DNA of 33,287 nt, taken from Sperchopsis tessellata (Eukaryota; Arthropoda; Insecta; Coleoptera; Hydrophilidae). Below, piece by piece: positions 21,437 to 30,738 of the stretch (position 1 is the first letter of the stretch; each line of letters starts with the position of its first letter). Both the position numbers and the translations under genes were made by a program. Location of the stretch: NCBI GenBank assembly GCA_033557685.1, contig JAWQRN010000242.1, forward strand, positions 1 to 33,287. Reading direction: 5' to 3'. The notes under the pieces were generated by a model. The model saw nothing but the letters and a program-made list of their open reading frames with translations. It ran no database searches and had not been told where the DNA came from.

Positions 21437-21818
21437 TAGTTTTTCTACTTGTAGTGTTTCTCCTATCGGAGGTTCGCTATCATCACAGCTATACGGACTT
21501 TATTGGCAGCAGCTCAAAACAGTTCAATATTGGTTCCACGTATCTTCTCTTGTACTACTAATTGAAGAAGTGCGTATTTGGGGCCTCTCCGTCCAGGGTA
21601 TATGCCACATTTCAAAGGGCTACAGTTTCAACCGCATAAAGTAGCTTGAATAATACGTAGCCACGCAGCATCCTAATCCTAAGCCACAGACTAATATCAC
21701 GACTAATGAATAACTTTCTCATGTTCATAAAAGCTAATATGGACACCTCGATTCTCGTTCTTATTTCCTTAGTCTGGACACCCGTCTAGGCCATCCACGT
21801 TCCAAGATACCTATATGT

Positions 21819-22070
21819 CTACACATTTTCTATGATGGTGTTTGCAATTCTTAGGTTCATCTGGTTTTGATTCTGTGGGAGCTTTGTAACTACTACTAGG
21901 TTGGTTTTGCTAAAGTTGATATTCAACACATATTCGTTACAACGATCGTTTAACTTTTCTAGTTGATGTATATCTGTAAGATTGGTTGCTAACAGGACGG
22001 TATCATCAGCATATCTCATGTTATTAAGAGTTTCTCCATTTATAACTATCCTCGCAGATCCTTCTACCAT
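21819..22070 (-). pseudogene. RTE reverse-transcriptase motif C and thumb segment
   Basis: The segment has MVEGSARIVINGETLNNM, RYADDTVLLATNLTDIHQLE, then NINFSKTNLVVVTKLPQNQN. YADD near 22005-22015 is the catalytic metal-binding motif, and FSKTNLVVV corresponds to INxxKTKxMxxS of the clade. It is the only copy in the window with YADD unaltered. It is still out of frame with the fingers upstream (22168-22479). Confidence 0.8.
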
Positions 22071-23510
22071 GGTTTCTTTAAAAATGGCTTCGTTAAATAG
22101 GATGTTTTCACTAAGGAGTAGCTGTTGTCATTTATTATGTCTCACTTTATCAAAGGCCTTCTCAAAGTCAATATAACATGCAAACACATCCCGAATTACA
22201 TCCAAGCAACGTTGGAAAAGCACGAGCACCTCTCTCGTCCCGTGTCCCGCGCGGAATCCAAACTGGGTACCGCGTGTCTTCTACGAGCTGTCTGTAGATT
22301 CTCTTATAACTGATCTTAAAAAATATTATTAAGGTGTGAGTCATGAACGCAATGGTTCGATATTCCGAGCATTCTCTTGCATTTGGTTTTTTGGAAATAA
22401 TAAAATGTGGACGATAATCACTGTTTAGGAATGACACCTTTTTCGTAAATGATGTTGAAAAGGTCCAAAAGAATATCAATCATGTCTTCATCAATAATTT
22501 TTGATAAGCTCTAAGGGTATTTGGTCAGGACCAACAGTTTTACCAGATTTCATAGACTCCAAGGCGTTCTAGTTATGTTCTTAATATTTTTAAATTTACG
22601 TTGTTCACTTCTAAGGCTTGGGAGGTCTTACATCATCGAAAAGTTCAAAAATTTATGCTTTCCACTTCTTTAGTTTATCCTCCACTTTATCGACTTAGCG
22701 CCCATCCGCATCTTTGACTATATTACCGACACTTTTATTTTTCTTGCATCCACTCATTTCCTTTTTGTGAATGTGAAAGCAGTGAAATTTTCTCTCCAGT
22801 AATTCTATTTCCACACATTGACAGGTCACGTATTCCTCCTGAACTTTTTTGACCTTCCTTTGTATTGCTTTATGTGATCTCTTATATTCTTCCACGTTGT
22901 TTCTGCTCTTCCTACTTTCGTCCATAAGTTCTAAGATGTCTGCTGTTATCCAGGGCTTCTTCTTGGTTCTTCTGCTTAGTAATTGATCTTTGGTTATTAC
23001 TTCTAACCCTGTTCGTATAAGTTTCCACCCCTCATCAACACTATCCTCATTAGTGGTTCTCATGCAATCGTTTGACCGCGTGATGGATTTTTGTTGTTTT
23101 GATATTTTGCTATATTTTTCAATTTTATATTTAGTTAAGTTATTACAGGATCATGGTCGGAATTAATGTCAGAACCAAATTACTTTCTTGTAGACTTGAT
23201 TGCGTTCTTATAACGAGTTTTAACTAGATATAATCTATTTGGTTCCTTACAACTTTTTCAGGTTTCTCTGTAGGGAATTTCCAGGTATACAGTCTACGCG
23301 CCGGAAGTTAGAAGAATGTGTTTGTTATCATAAGATCTTTATCCTGACGGAATTCCACCAACCGGTCCCCCTATCATTCCTTTCTCCCAGAACAAAGTCG
23401 CCCGCCCATATTTCAACCCTGATACTGCCAACTTTAGCTTTAAAATCCCCCATTATGATTCCAACGATATCGTCCAGCTCCGCATAATTCCTTCAATTTC
23501 GAAATTCTCC

Positions 23511-23843
23511 TTATCTGCTGTTGGTGCGTATGCTTGTATGATGTTCTAATTTCCTGTGGCTGTTTTCAGTTGTAGCGTCATGACCCTGTCTCCTGTCCAA
23601 GATTACTCCAACTCCATATAAGCGCCTTGGGTCGTTGTTTCCTGGGTAGTAAAACGTGCCATTGCTTGTTGTACAAGTGCCACTTCCCGGCCAGCCAACA
23701 TCACTCACTCCCAGGATATCTACGTTTAATCTTGTCATTTCCAGTGTGATGTTATCCAGTTTTTCTGGTGCGAAATGACTCCTTGCGTTCCACGTTCCGA
23801 TCTTCATATTACTCGCTGCCGCTTTTATAAACTTGTTTGCCAC
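23511..23843 (-). pseudogene. RTE endonuclease N-terminal segment
   Basis: This 110-codon segment begins MANKFIKAAASNMKIGTWNA. It contains the N (GTWNARS) and later E/D-type positions of an exonuclease-endonuclease-phosphatase fold: TWN, SDVGWPGSG in place of the usual SEvRWPG, and NNDPRRLYGVGVILDRR. In intact members this enzyme nicks target DNA so that the polymerase can prime on it. A frameshift after DRRQGHDAT separates it from the rest of the domain. The start lies right after a C11 tract and two tandem upstream units. Confidence 0.8.
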
Positions 23844-23845
23844 TG

Positions 23846-24097
23846 CCCCCCCCCCCTCCGTAGCTATACAATAATTACCTTGAAGTAATTTATATGTTTA
23901 TTTTTTCTATTGATTTATTTATAAAACATGTAGTATATGCCGATGTATCATTTCTTACTGAGGCATTTAAAGTCCCCCCCCCCTGTAGCTGTAGAACTAA
24001 TACTTTGATGTAATTTTATATGTTTATTTTTCTATTGCTTTGTTAATAAAACTTGTAATATATGCCTATGTATTATTACTTACTCTAGGCATTTAAA
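23846..24097 (-). repeat. Two tandem ~125-base units upstream of an RTE copy, each ending in a G tract
   Basis: Unit 1 (23846-23972) and unit 2 (23974-24097) are about 80-85% identical. They share a C10-11 tract, TAGCT, TAATTTATATGTTTATTTTT, CTATTG, ATAAAAC, TATATGCC and AGGCATTTAAA. On the RTE strand the units precede the endonuclease start (23843) by only a few bases, with the G tract nearest the gene. A third C run (24252-24260) lies further out without clear flanking similarity. They could be 5' untranslated monomers of the element or an older satellite into which it inserted. Confidence 0.8.
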
Positions 24098-25080
24098 CTA
24101 TTTTCCAAAAAAGTGATAGACACAATTAAAGATGTTATCTGAAAGTTGGTAACGGTTGAGTCATAATTATTGTGAATATAGTGTTTAGAAAGCAAAAAAT
24201 AACACTACGGCGCCTACGTGCACTAGTCTAGTTTTAGTAAAGTAGCAGTCGCCCCCCCCCACACACACAGTGTGAGAAGAATGACATATTTAACTCGAAG
24301 AAACTTTCTATTCCTTTATATAAATTCTAGCGTGAGCGCATTTTCATGGTCATATTAAAAAATGACGGCCAAAAAAGTACAAAACTGCATTTTTTATGGT
24401 CTCATAGTAAATGATAACAACAATTATTTAGTTGTGGTTTGTTACTTGAAGAGTGAAGACGACCATTGTGAAAATAATGCTTCTTTCTGTGCCCAAAAGT
24501 TTTACTCTACTTTTAATTTATACTTTAAAATTATAATAATAATATTACAAAATTATTTCTTTAAAAAAAGTTTAATAGAGCACAACTTTATTCAGGAATA
24601 GAATCGACGGTAGATATTTAAACTTATCTTTGAATTACATAACAAAATATTAATAAAATTATTTGAAATTTTTCTGCTAATCGTAGTTAGGCGAAGTAAA
24701 TAACGTAGCATTTTCTCCAAATAAATCGACATAACTCTATCGCCTTTCACAGCTCTTTCAACATTTTCTTCGATTCGTTGCCTATGTACACACTTGCTCT
24801 TGAACTTGCTGAACATATTATTATGACGAAAAAGTGCTTAGACAATTTGTTGACTGTGTAAACTAAGGAGCCAAAGCGTAAAATTCGCTCGCTGAAAGAA
24901 GTATAAAGCTATGACGCAATAATGTATTATTCAACCAAACATAGAAACGAAGCAACTGCAACCGATTGTGATCTTATTAGATGAATAGTTCGTCGTGACT
25001 GGGACTAGAACCTAACACGACCGTGGTAGGAGAAGATAAGTATGCTCGTAAGAGTGAGTTATTTAAGTTCGGTTTGCGAA
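24098..25080. other. Unassigned AT-rich sequence
   Basis: Frames at 24362-24601 and 24592-24816 have no recognisable motif. Short C9-10 and (CA)n tracts at 24252-24270 are simple sequence. Confidence 0.5.
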
Positions 25081-25082
25081 TT

Positions 25083-25237
25083 ACATCAACTGGGAACACG
25101 TCAGATTAAGGTCGAATTTCGTTTGTTTTAAGTGTCCTAACCACAACACCGTTAAAAAACCGAAGAACACGTGGTAAGAATACGGACACCGAAAGTAAGA
25201 AAATTCGACCTTAATATGACGCGCTCCCAGTTGACGT
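25083..25237. repeat. Foldback repeat (hairpin, ~43-base arms), possible MITE
   Basis: Positions 25083-25125 pair with 25195-25237. The arms share CAACTGGGA, TTAAGGTCGAATTT and further inward TGTCC, with about six mismatches in 43. The loop contains weaker pairing, so the whole 155 bases can fold into one long imperfect hairpin. No coding capacity is seen. Confidence 0.75.
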
Positions 25238-25239
25238 CA

Positions 25240-26110
25240 TGAATTCTGGTAAGAAGTTCGCGGGGCGACAGGTGCGTATGCGCAAGAGCATACCATCTCT
25301 ACTCATACCACGGACACGACCAGCTTCGGATCGTCAAGGTACTGGCGATTTTCGCTTATCTGACCGGCATATTACAACACATTTATTTCAACACTCTCCT
25401 TACAAAATTCAGGTAAATTTGTCCACCATGATAAGATCTAATCCTTTCTTGTACCGGTTGTAGAGCAAACATATTTATATTAAGGATTACTTTTTTCAAG
25501 ATTAACAATTCTTTTCAAGTTTATGCTTAACTTGGTCTCGTGCTTATTTGCATACTCTGTAATTGAAATATATTTCATTAAATGTTTTAGTTCTTCAGTT
25601 TCCGCATATTCTGAAATATCCATAAAATCCATTTTTCCGAAAATTGGGGTTAGAGATAGTAATAAAAAAATATAGTTTAGTTAGTTGTTTTATTTATTTT
25701 AGGGCAATGTGTTATTTTTATATATTAGCATCCTCACATTGCACATGCTCTACTTTACATGTTCTATGACAACTTTCCACTTTTCAATTGAAATAGGCAC
25801 ATATTTTAATGGCATCATGTGTAAAAGTTTTGAAATATTTATTATTTTTCGGTTTTAACAAACAACTGTACAAAATTATGATTGATCTGTTTATAAAATT
25901 GGCTGTAAAAGGAATTTTCAAACACACTTTCAATATATTACAGTTAAAGATATGTATATTAGAACTTACTATGCTCTATTTTGATACTGAGATCATGTGT
26001 GATTTGAAACAAACAAAAAATGCCTGTTATATTTGAGGACTTAAGTAGCCACGCGGAGAGAAATATTTATGGTAAATGAAAATGGAAGTCATTTTGGTAC
26101 ATAGGAGTAG
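25240..26110. other. Unassigned sequence with a few short frames
   Basis: A 74-codon plus-strand frame at 25239-25463 lies in a patch with higher GC, but no family is recognised. On the minus strand 25480-25632 encodes a 50-residue polar peptide beginning MDFMDISEYAETEELKHLMK, which also cannot be assigned. The rest is AT-rich. Confidence 0.4.
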
Positions 26111-26115
26111 AAATA

Positions 26116-26640
26116 ACCGCCAATCAAGATAGGGGTGCTAAGAACCAAACCTATAAAGCATCTAGAATAGCCGGATGCCTGAAATACATCATATGGAAGA
26201 ACCGGTTCCTAAAACGTGAGGCAAAGACCCGAATTTATAAATCATACGTTAGACCAATAATCACATATGCCGCGAAGACTAGAGCAGACACCAGCAGAAC
26301 CAAGAGCAAAACCCGAACTGCAGAGATGAAACGCTCCGAAGCATCACGGGACATACACTACATGACAGAATACCCAACGAAGAAATAAGACAAATGTGTG
26401 ATATACAGGACGTAGTTAGATGGACGAGGAAGAGGAGGCGAGAATGGAACCAAAATATCAACAGAATGCAAGACACCAGAATTGCAAAAATCGCAAGAGA
26501 CGGAAAGCCACACTCTAGAAGGGCCCCAGACAGACTATCAAACAGATGGAGAATTAGCTGGGTATCAGAATCATAACGAACTCCTTAAATCTGGAAAACA
26601 TGCTATAAGCCTATTTCAAGTAGAAGAAGAAGAAAACGAA
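26116..26640 (+). mobile_element. Non-LTR retrotransposon 3' fragment (RTE-like C-terminus)
   Basis: After frameshifts the plus strand reads RIYKSYVRPIITYAA, then NCRDETLRSITGHTLHDRIP, NEEIRQMCDIQDVVRWTRKR, RREWNQNINRMQDTRIAKIA and RDGKPHSRRAPDRLSNRW. This is the familiar C-terminal region of RTE-like insect polymerases: an RPxxxYxAE block, then LRxIxGxTLxDRxRNExIR, VxWxxxRRRxWNxHxxRM and GRPxxRW. The 3' end carries GTAGAAGAAGAAGAA, the short AGA-repeat tail. Endonuclease and polymerase core are missing. It lies less than 400 bases beyond the end of the Kazal gene. Confidence 0.75.
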
Positions 26641-26941
26641 AATACAGTAGTCATTTTATGTATGGGACAAATATATTTGTTTCAAATACATTATTTTATC
26701 ATAGAAGGTGTAACAGTTCAGACAAGAAATCGCCAAAATATAAAATTGAATTATATAGTGGAAAGGTTAATATATTGATGCAATAATGTCAGATGAAATG
26801 AGCAGACTGTGGTATTACTCACTTTTGAGTTGAACATGTTATGGTAAATTAAATAAAGACAATAGATAAATGTAAGGAGAACTAAATATAATTCGGCAAA
26901 TCTACAAACATATATTAAAATAAAATATATATTTTAACAAT
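26641..26941. other. Intergenic AT-rich sequence downstream of the Kazal gene
   Basis: Nothing is seen here beyond AT-rich sequence between the retrotransposon tail and the polyadenylation signal. Confidence 0.5.
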
Positions 26942-26947
26942 TTTATT
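26942..26947 (-). terminator. Polyadenylation signal AATAAA of the Kazal gene
   Basis: The minus strand carries AATAAA 62 bases downstream of the TAA stop. This would give a 3' untranslated region of roughly 85-95 bases, typical for a small insect secreted-protein gene. The plus strand across this stretch is simply T-rich. Confidence 0.6.
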
Positions 26948-27009
26948 TATAAAACTTAACATCTATAATTATTTAGTAGTGTTTACCAGATGCATGATTT
27001 TTGTTTTTT

Positions 27010-27212
27010 TTAACAACGTCCCTGCCTTAATGGCTTTAGTCCAGCATTCTCACACTGAGCTATTTCTAGAGCACAACGATTAGCAAACTCTTGTGTTCTT
27101 CCATTTCTATACACTCCACAAATGGGAGCATAGTTATATGGGCATGCTCTAGCACAATTTCTCCCTCCACCTCTTCCAAATTGAGCTCTGGTAACGACGC
27201 AACAAAGAGTAA
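27010..27212 (-). CDS. Kazal-type (Vasotab-like) secreted inhibitor, exon 2
   Basis: This exon encodes the C-terminal 67 residues of a 78-residue secreted protein and ends in TAA at 27010-27012. It completes the signal peptide (VTLCCVVTRA), then gives a mature chain starting QFGRGGGRNC. Six cysteines follow in Kazal order: C-x3-C-x7-C-x14-C-x6-C-x12-C, including the motif CPYNYAPICG. The long third loop (14 residues, where classical Kazal domains have about 10) and the FANRC and QGRC motifs resemble insect Vasotab-like single-domain Kazal proteins. Kazal domains usually block serine proteases by presenting a loop near the second cysteine; the Vasotab subgroup has been linked to ion channels. 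The target here cannot be told from sequence. The acceptor TTTTGTTTTTGCAG precedes base 27212, and the reading phase matches exon 1 exactly. An in-frame start further upstream would read through the intron and gives a poorer signal peptide, so I prefer the spliced model. Confidence 0.88.
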
Positions 27213-27285
27213 CTGCAAAAACAAAAGATTCAATTAGTATAATTACCACAGTGTGTAAAACTGTGTAGTTCTAACAAAAAATGGC

Positions 27286-27750
27286 ATGCTGTACTTTTCG
27301 GGAAATGAAAACAATCGCCACAGACCTATTGTCACAATTATAGTCGCGAAAGACAATATGTCGTCCATCATCAACTTCACTCCTGTCTCAAATCGAGTCA
27401 TACTCATACAACTACAGACAAAGAAAGTGAAACTAAGCATAATACAAATATATGCTCATACGGCAGATAAATCCGACGAAGAAATCGAGCTATTTTACGA
27501 ACAAATCAAAAACACACTTGCATCACTAAAGTCAAGAGACGTTACGATAATATTCGGAGACTTTAACGCGAAGATTGGCAAAGGGAGATGTGACATATAC
27601 ATAGGAGAATACGGACTCGGGACAAGATATGAGAGGGGCGGCATATTGTTACAATTCTGTAAAGTGAAGGAGATTACAGTATCAAACACCTTCTACAAGC
27701 TTCCAGATCGAATGCTCAATACATGGAAATCCCCACAAGACAATGATTAA
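27286..27750 (+). pseudogene. RTE apurinic-like endonuclease (5' truncated)
   Basis: Over 154 codons the frame has NFTPVSNRVILIQLQTKKVK, LSIIQIYAHTADKSDEEIEL and FYEQIKNTLASL, then the catalytic VTIIFGDFNAKIGKG, YGLGTRYERGGILLQFC and NTFYKLPDRMLNTWKSPQDN. GDFNAKIG supplies the conserved D and N of the fold, and the W of NTWKSP is also conserved. The first quarter of the domain (TWNVRS) is absent because the copy is truncated. After a stop at 27750 the next frame continues RNQIDYILKK and FYTRNSRN where the SDH motif is expected. It is not functional. Confidence 0.85.
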
Positions 27751-28037
27751 AGAATAATCAGAAACCAAATAGATTACATCTTGAAAAAAGAGAGATATAG
27801 AAACTGCATCAAGTCATTAAGAATTTACCCGGGTGCTGATGCCTCCTTTTACACAAGAAATTCAAGGAACTCGCAGGCACTCGGAAATATATACTACATA
27901 ATATACTATACTACATCAACGGAAAAATAGTCACAGAAATAGAACAAAAACCGGAAATATGGAAGAGTTACATTGAGCAACCCTTCGAGGATGAAAGACT
28001 GAAAATTAACCTTGAAAGTATAGAAGGAGATTTGGGC

Positions 28038-28040
<3 letters not shown>

Positions 28041-28067
<27 letters not shown>
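28041..28067. repeat. (TA)n tract inside the RTE copy
   Basis: Alternating T and A for about 27 bases gives a run of Y-I codons directly after GDLGP, where related proteins read GPYI. The repeat probably grew from that TATATA coding seed. Confidence 0.9.
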
Positions 28068-28072
<5 letters not shown>

Positions 28073-28226
28073 AAGTTTTACATGCACTGAAGATACTTAA
28101 AACCGGAAAAGCGCCGGGATCAGACCAACTACCAGCAGAAATTCTTAAATCGATAGAGGAAGATCAAATCCATATTCTAGTAAAATTGTTTTATACCATA
28201 TGCAGAACAGGAATTATAACAAATGA

Positions 28227-28652
28227 GTGGCTGTTATCAACTTTTGTAACTCTTCCAAAAAATCGAATGCAAAACCCTGCTCCGACTACCGCACGATAAG
28301 TCTAATGACTCACACAGTAAAAGCGTTCTTGAAGATGATTCACAGTAGAATTTACAAGAGACAGGAAGTGGATATCAGTGACACGCAATTTGGTTATCGA
28401 AACGGAATAAGGGAAGCACTGTTTGTACTCAATGTCATGTCACAAAGATGCCTAGACATAAATCAGGACATACACGCATGCTTTATAGATTATACTACTG
28501 AGAAAAAAAGTAGACCTGAGAGACATCAGAATAATATCAAATCTTTCTTACGACCGAAAAGCAATATTACGAATAGAAGACAAAACATCCGAGGAAATAG
28601 AAATAAGGAGAGGAGTATGACAAGGGTGTATACTTTCACCGATCCTCTTTAA
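28227..28652 (+). pseudogene. RTE reverse-transcriptase fingers and motif A
   Basis: The frame carries SNAKPCSDYRTISLMTHTVK, RIYKRQEVDISDTQFGYRNG and QDIHACFIDYTTE. The last corresponds to motif A (FIDYxKAFD), where a shift after YT removes the second part. The preceding frame (about 28070-28226) gives VLHALKILKTGKAPGSDQLP. Motif B follows as RRGV-stop-QGCILSP: a TGA at 28618-28620 stands where CGA (arginine) is expected, consistent with loss of a methylated CpG. FQxGFRxGxGT has become TQFGYRNGIRE, which is normal for this subfamily. Confidence 0.82.
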
Positions 28653-28653
28653 T

Positions 28654-28938
28654 TTGTACTCAGAAGACATAATGAATAAAGCACTTGATGACCAATCCAG
28701 GGGTATCAAAATTAATGGCATTATAATAAATAATCTAAGATATGCCGACAACACGATTCTCTTGGCAGTCACACTCGAAGATTTACAGGTGTTAATTAAT
28801 AAAACTTTTGAAGAAAGTGAAGAATATAGACTATCGCTGAACATAAACAAAACAAAATATATGCTGATAACAAACTCAACTCAGGACAACTGTGAGATTT
28901 GTGTAAAGAATCAACCTATTGATAGGGTAAGAAAATAA
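28654..28938 (+). pseudogene. RTE reverse-transcriptase motif C and thumb
   Basis: The frame includes MYSEDIMNKALDDQSRGIKI, NNLRYADNTILLAVTLEDLQ and LSLNINKTKYMLITNSTQ. YADN at about 28741-28752 replaces YADD, so the second metal-binding aspartate is lost. A stop separates it from NYLGTTIGEDN, the usual YLG block downstream. Confidence 0.82.
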
Positions 28939-29174
28939 AACTACCTGGGTACAACCATTGGTGAAGACAATAACAGCTCTCAATACGAATTAGAATCGAG
29001 AAGACAAAAAGCACATTTACGAAAATGAGAGGAGTGCTATGTAGCCAAGATCTAAAACTTTAATTAAAAATACGACTGATGAGATGCTACGTACTGCCAG
29101 TACTATACTATGGAATGGAAGCATCTACTTTGAAGGGGACCGATGTGAGGAGACTGGAGGCGTTCGAATTGTAG

Positions 29175-29513
29175 GTGTATCGGAAAATGTTGAGGATATC
29201 GTGGGTGGAGAGAATAAATAAAGTGGAAGTGATGCGACTGTTGAGTAAGGAGAAGGAACTGATATTGACAATTAAAAGAAGAAAATTGTTATATATGGGA
29301 CACATTATGAGAGGAGAAAGGTATCAGCTAATTCAGGTCATTGTGCAGGGAAACATTAAGGGAAGGAGATTCGTAGGAAGGGGACGAAATTCATGGCTGA
29401 AGAACCTCCGGGAATGGGTTGGCTGTACCGATAGCCAATTATTTAGATCAGCGGTCTCAAAAATTAGAATCGCCTTGATGATTGTCAATCTTTGGATCGG
29501 AGATGGCACCTAA
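29175..29513 (+). pseudogene. RTE C-terminal domain
   Basis: This 112-codon frame contains YRKMLRISWVERINKVEVMR, LLYMGHIMRGERYQLIQVIV, RRFVGRGRNSWLKNLREWVG and FRSAVSKIRIALMIVNLWIG, ending DGT and stop. The block is highly characteristic of one insect RTE subfamily (GRRRxSWLxNLREWxG). Its function is not well defined; it lies after the polymerase thumb and is rich in arginine. The frame is intact over the whole domain. Confidence 0.85.
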
Positions 29514-29530
29514 AGAAGAAGAACTACAGT

Positions 29531-29890
29531 TATCCCAATTGTCATTAAATCTCGTGTTCATAGATGGGACCAGCTAATTAAAAAAATTATAATGGATATT
29601 CCTAATATCCGTCCTTATAGCCATTTAATATTTTACATTTTGATGAACTCATGTTTGCTAAAACTATTTTTAAATATTATTTACTTAATTGTTATAATAT
29701 AGAATTGATACTGTACACATATTCAACTACAACAAATAACTCCATAATATAAAACGTCAGTATTAACCAATTCGAAAAATAGAAATTAATTCTTATCACG
29801 ATTTAGTCGTATGAGACAGTTTAAGCCTTAAGCGTTTAAGTAGATATTGTAAGTGAAGAGGCTTCACAGTGTTTCTAGCGTTTGTTTCTT
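29531..29890. other. Unassigned AT-rich sequence in the intron
   Basis: This lies between the 3' tail of the RTE copy and the last recognisable residues of the minus-strand retrotransposon. It may include the 3' untranslated part of the latter. Confidence 0.4.
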
Positions 29891-30231
29891 TACACGCATC
29901 CAAGTATTCATCCTGATATGAACAACATCCTCAAACGCCTGCGAAAAGTAGTTCTTCCATAGACATAAAAATCTATAGATAGCCCGTTGTACAAAAACCA
30001 TGTCGAATAAGTGAAGGAACGCCTAAACACTGTCTTAGAGTACCGAGAGACCACCAATGGTCCACGCAATCTTAAATTTAAATTATGAATATTTGATCGG
30101 AATGTTAATTTCTCGTACAGATAACGTGATTATCTTTCAATGATATCCCGCGTGAAACATGTGGCGTGCAACCGTCTTCAAGTATCCATCCTCAGGCACC
30201 CCAAACCAGCAAATGCTTGCGCCCCTATGCC

Positions 30232-30669
30232 TCAGTCCCAGCAGAAAATGGACAGAAGCATTCTGAACCTTCTGTATCCGGCGAGAGTGGAAGGCATCCA
30301 AACAAGGTCCATAGACAGTGTCAAAAAATTAAGCCAGCTGACAACCATAGAATCCGCCAACACACTCCGATGGGATTGAGAAAGGCACCCGCGGTGACCA
30401 TACAGACTCTTCAGCACACCATAGGTTTTTCCGATCAGACCAGCAACATACTTCTCAAAACGGAGGTCGACGTCTTCCACGACACCCAAGTTCCTAGCCT
30501 CACTCGAAAAATACAAAACATCACATCCAACTTTTATCCTAAGGTTCCCCATGGTAATTTCTCTGGTCTTTTTTCCTCCGAACAGTAGTAACGAAGACTT
30601 TGATGGGTTAATGAACAAGGAATGGCTTCTGGATGTTTCTACAATAGCCAAAAGGCTCACATTAATCAC
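30232..30669 (-). pseudogene. CR1/Jockey-type reverse transcriptase, thumb and connection
   Basis: The frame follows the previous one after about 70 bases in which motif C would lie. It reads SHSLFINPSKSSLLLFGGKK, then ARNLGVVEDVDLRFEKYVAG and SVLADSMVVSWLNFLTLSMD, then RRFRMLLSIFCW. Intact relatives show LxINPxKSxxLxFGxxxxR, ARNLGVxxDxxLRFxxHI, LxxSLVLSxFNYxDxVYG and QRxQNSCxRxIxG, so the order and spacing agree. A frameshift ends it where NSCMRLIYG is expected. Confidence 0.8.
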
Positions 30670-30738
30670 ACGTTCCGCCTCCCTTAGCTCACCATGCTCA
30701 AACGAATGGTATATTTGGGAGTTATCAGCGCATAGGTG

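Larger units (their letters stand above)
21437..23845 (-). mobile_element. RTE retrotransposon, near full length, several frameshifts
   Basis: The minus strand starts with an intact-looking N-terminus (23843). The APE endonuclease follows: KIGTWNARSHFAPEKLDNIT, DILGVSDVGWPGSG, FYYPGNNDPRRLYGVGVILD and, after shifts, GIIMGDFKAKVG and GERNDRG. A central frame (22695-23063) includes KKPWITADILELMDESRKSR. The reverse transcriptase gives KKPNARECSEYRTIAFM, RIYRQLVEDT, DFEKAFDKV, NNMRYADDTVLLATNL (YADD intact) and YRYLGTWM. The C-terminus ends FWAAANKVRIAVMIANLR. The 3' end near 21437 reads CACTACAAGTAGAAAAA, a decayed (AGA)n tail. It is the best-preserved RTE copy here together with the one at 27255-29530, and belongs to the same broad subfamily. 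Confidence 0.87.
27255..29530 (+). mobile_element. RTE retrotransposon copy, antisense inside the Kazal intron
   Basis: The 5' end is cut within the endonuclease (YFSGN). Three long open blocks follow in order: endonuclease 27286-27750, reverse transcriptase 28227-28938 (in pieces) and C-terminus 29175-29513. It ends with the typical WIGDGT followed by TAAAGAAGAAGAA. Stops and shifts separate the blocks, and a (TA)n expansion interrupts 28041-28067. It belongs to the same broad subfamily as the copy at 21437-23845. 5' truncation is the usual result of incomplete target-primed reverse transcription. Confidence 0.9.

Noticed and set aside
22125..22313. Plus-strand frames at 21982-22313
   Set aside because: They are antisense shadows of the minus-strand RTE reverse transcriptase.
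27010..27249. Unspliced 79-residue version of the Kazal protein starting inside the intron
   Set aside because: It reads through a strong TTTTTGCAG acceptor. The spliced form with exon 1 at 32177-32210 gives an exact phase match and a better signal peptide.
27243..27440. Minus-strand frame overlapping the RTE endonuclease
   Set aside because: It is a shadow of the plus-strand endonuclease frame at 27286-27750, which has clear motifs.
30140..30588. Plus-strand frames of 79 and 140 codons
   Set aside because: They are antisense to the CR1/Jockey-type reverse transcriptase, whose motifs are clear on the minus strand.
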